Below are positions 43,080 through 43,129 of a stretch of 43,129 bases of DNA, piece after piece. The translations under genes were made by a program, and so were the position numbers. The stretch is from Corynebacterium vitaeruminis (lineage in GTDB: Bacteria > Actinomycetota > Actinomycetes > Mycobacteriales > Mycobacteriaceae): NCBI RefSeq assembly GCF_001054325.1, contig NZ_JVVM01000017.1, positions 1 to 43,129 of the forward strand, given 5' to 3'. A model generated the notes under the pieces. The model worked only from the letters and a program-made list of their open reading frames with translations, made no database searches and had not been told where the DNA came from. Each line of letters begins with the position of its first letter. Position 1 is the stretch's first letter.

Positions 43080-43129
43080 GGCCCTGTGGCGCAGTTGGTT
43101 AGCGCGCCGCCCTGTCACGGCGGAGGTCG
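43080..43129 (+). tRNA. tRNA-Asp (anticodon GTC), cut by the window end
   Basis: The first 50 bases are present, through the anticodon stem (loop CTGTCAC) and into the variable region. The 3' part lies outside the window. Confidence 0.92.

Noticed and set aside
1..43129. CRISPR array or rRNA operon
   Set aside because: No regularly spaced identical repeats and no rRNA sequence were seen on either strand.

Overview
The window looks like the chromosome of a Corynebacterium or close relative. It carries mycothiol synthase (mshD), a DUF3073 protein, a DUF2993/LmeA-like protein, the fadA2-fabG4-htdX trio known from mycobacteria, and the conserved block SCP-like protein - purF - purM - DUF3073 - ygfZ/pabC. 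Many genes appear to be leaderless, which is usual in Actinobacteria. GC content is moderately high, with an AT-richer island near the left end. Species cannot be read from the sequence.

Layout. 1-4374: a gene for a secreted, membrane-anchored protein is cut in two by a 2,626-bp element (1013-3638). The element is an integrated small theta plasmid, linearised inside its own replicase gene. Removing it restores both the host gene and the replicase, each short by exactly one base. It also carries a RepB-like HTH gene, a short orphan ORF, and a head-to-head pair: a secreted cationic protein and an acidic cytosolic protein. 4377-7276 (minus): a VOC-family protein, then the operon nrdI-nrdF-FMN reductase. 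NrdF has lost three of its four metal-binding carboxylates in the Q/S/K pattern of metal-free (subclass Ie) ribonucleotide reductase. 7657-11401 (minus): fadA2-fabG4-htdX, an acyl-chain operon. 11698-16948 (plus): purC-ptrB-bluB, a DUF2334 protein and glutathione peroxidase. 16970-19801: a CHAP/NlpC-like membrane-anchored protein, a VTT-domain membrane protein and a double-hotdog thioesterase.

19831-28704: SCP-like protein, purF, purM, DUF3073, ygfZ, pabC, a nitrobindin-like protein, a DUF2993 protein and mshD. 29049-34346: the phosphate operon pstS-pstC-pstA-pstB behind a PHO-box-like repeat, with a heavily structured pstS-pstC spacer, then convergent phoU. 34457-35677: dusB. 35746-41735 (minus): cydA-cydB-cydD-cydC, cytochrome bd oxidase and its assembly ABC exporter. 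41938-43129: tRNA-Lys, a NUDIX hydrolase, tRNA-Glu and the start of tRNA-Asp, which runs off the window.

The most notable items are the metal-free-type NrdF, the exactly reconstructible integrated plasmid, and the plasmid's divergent secreted-cationic/acidic gene pair, a possible bacteriocin-immunity system.
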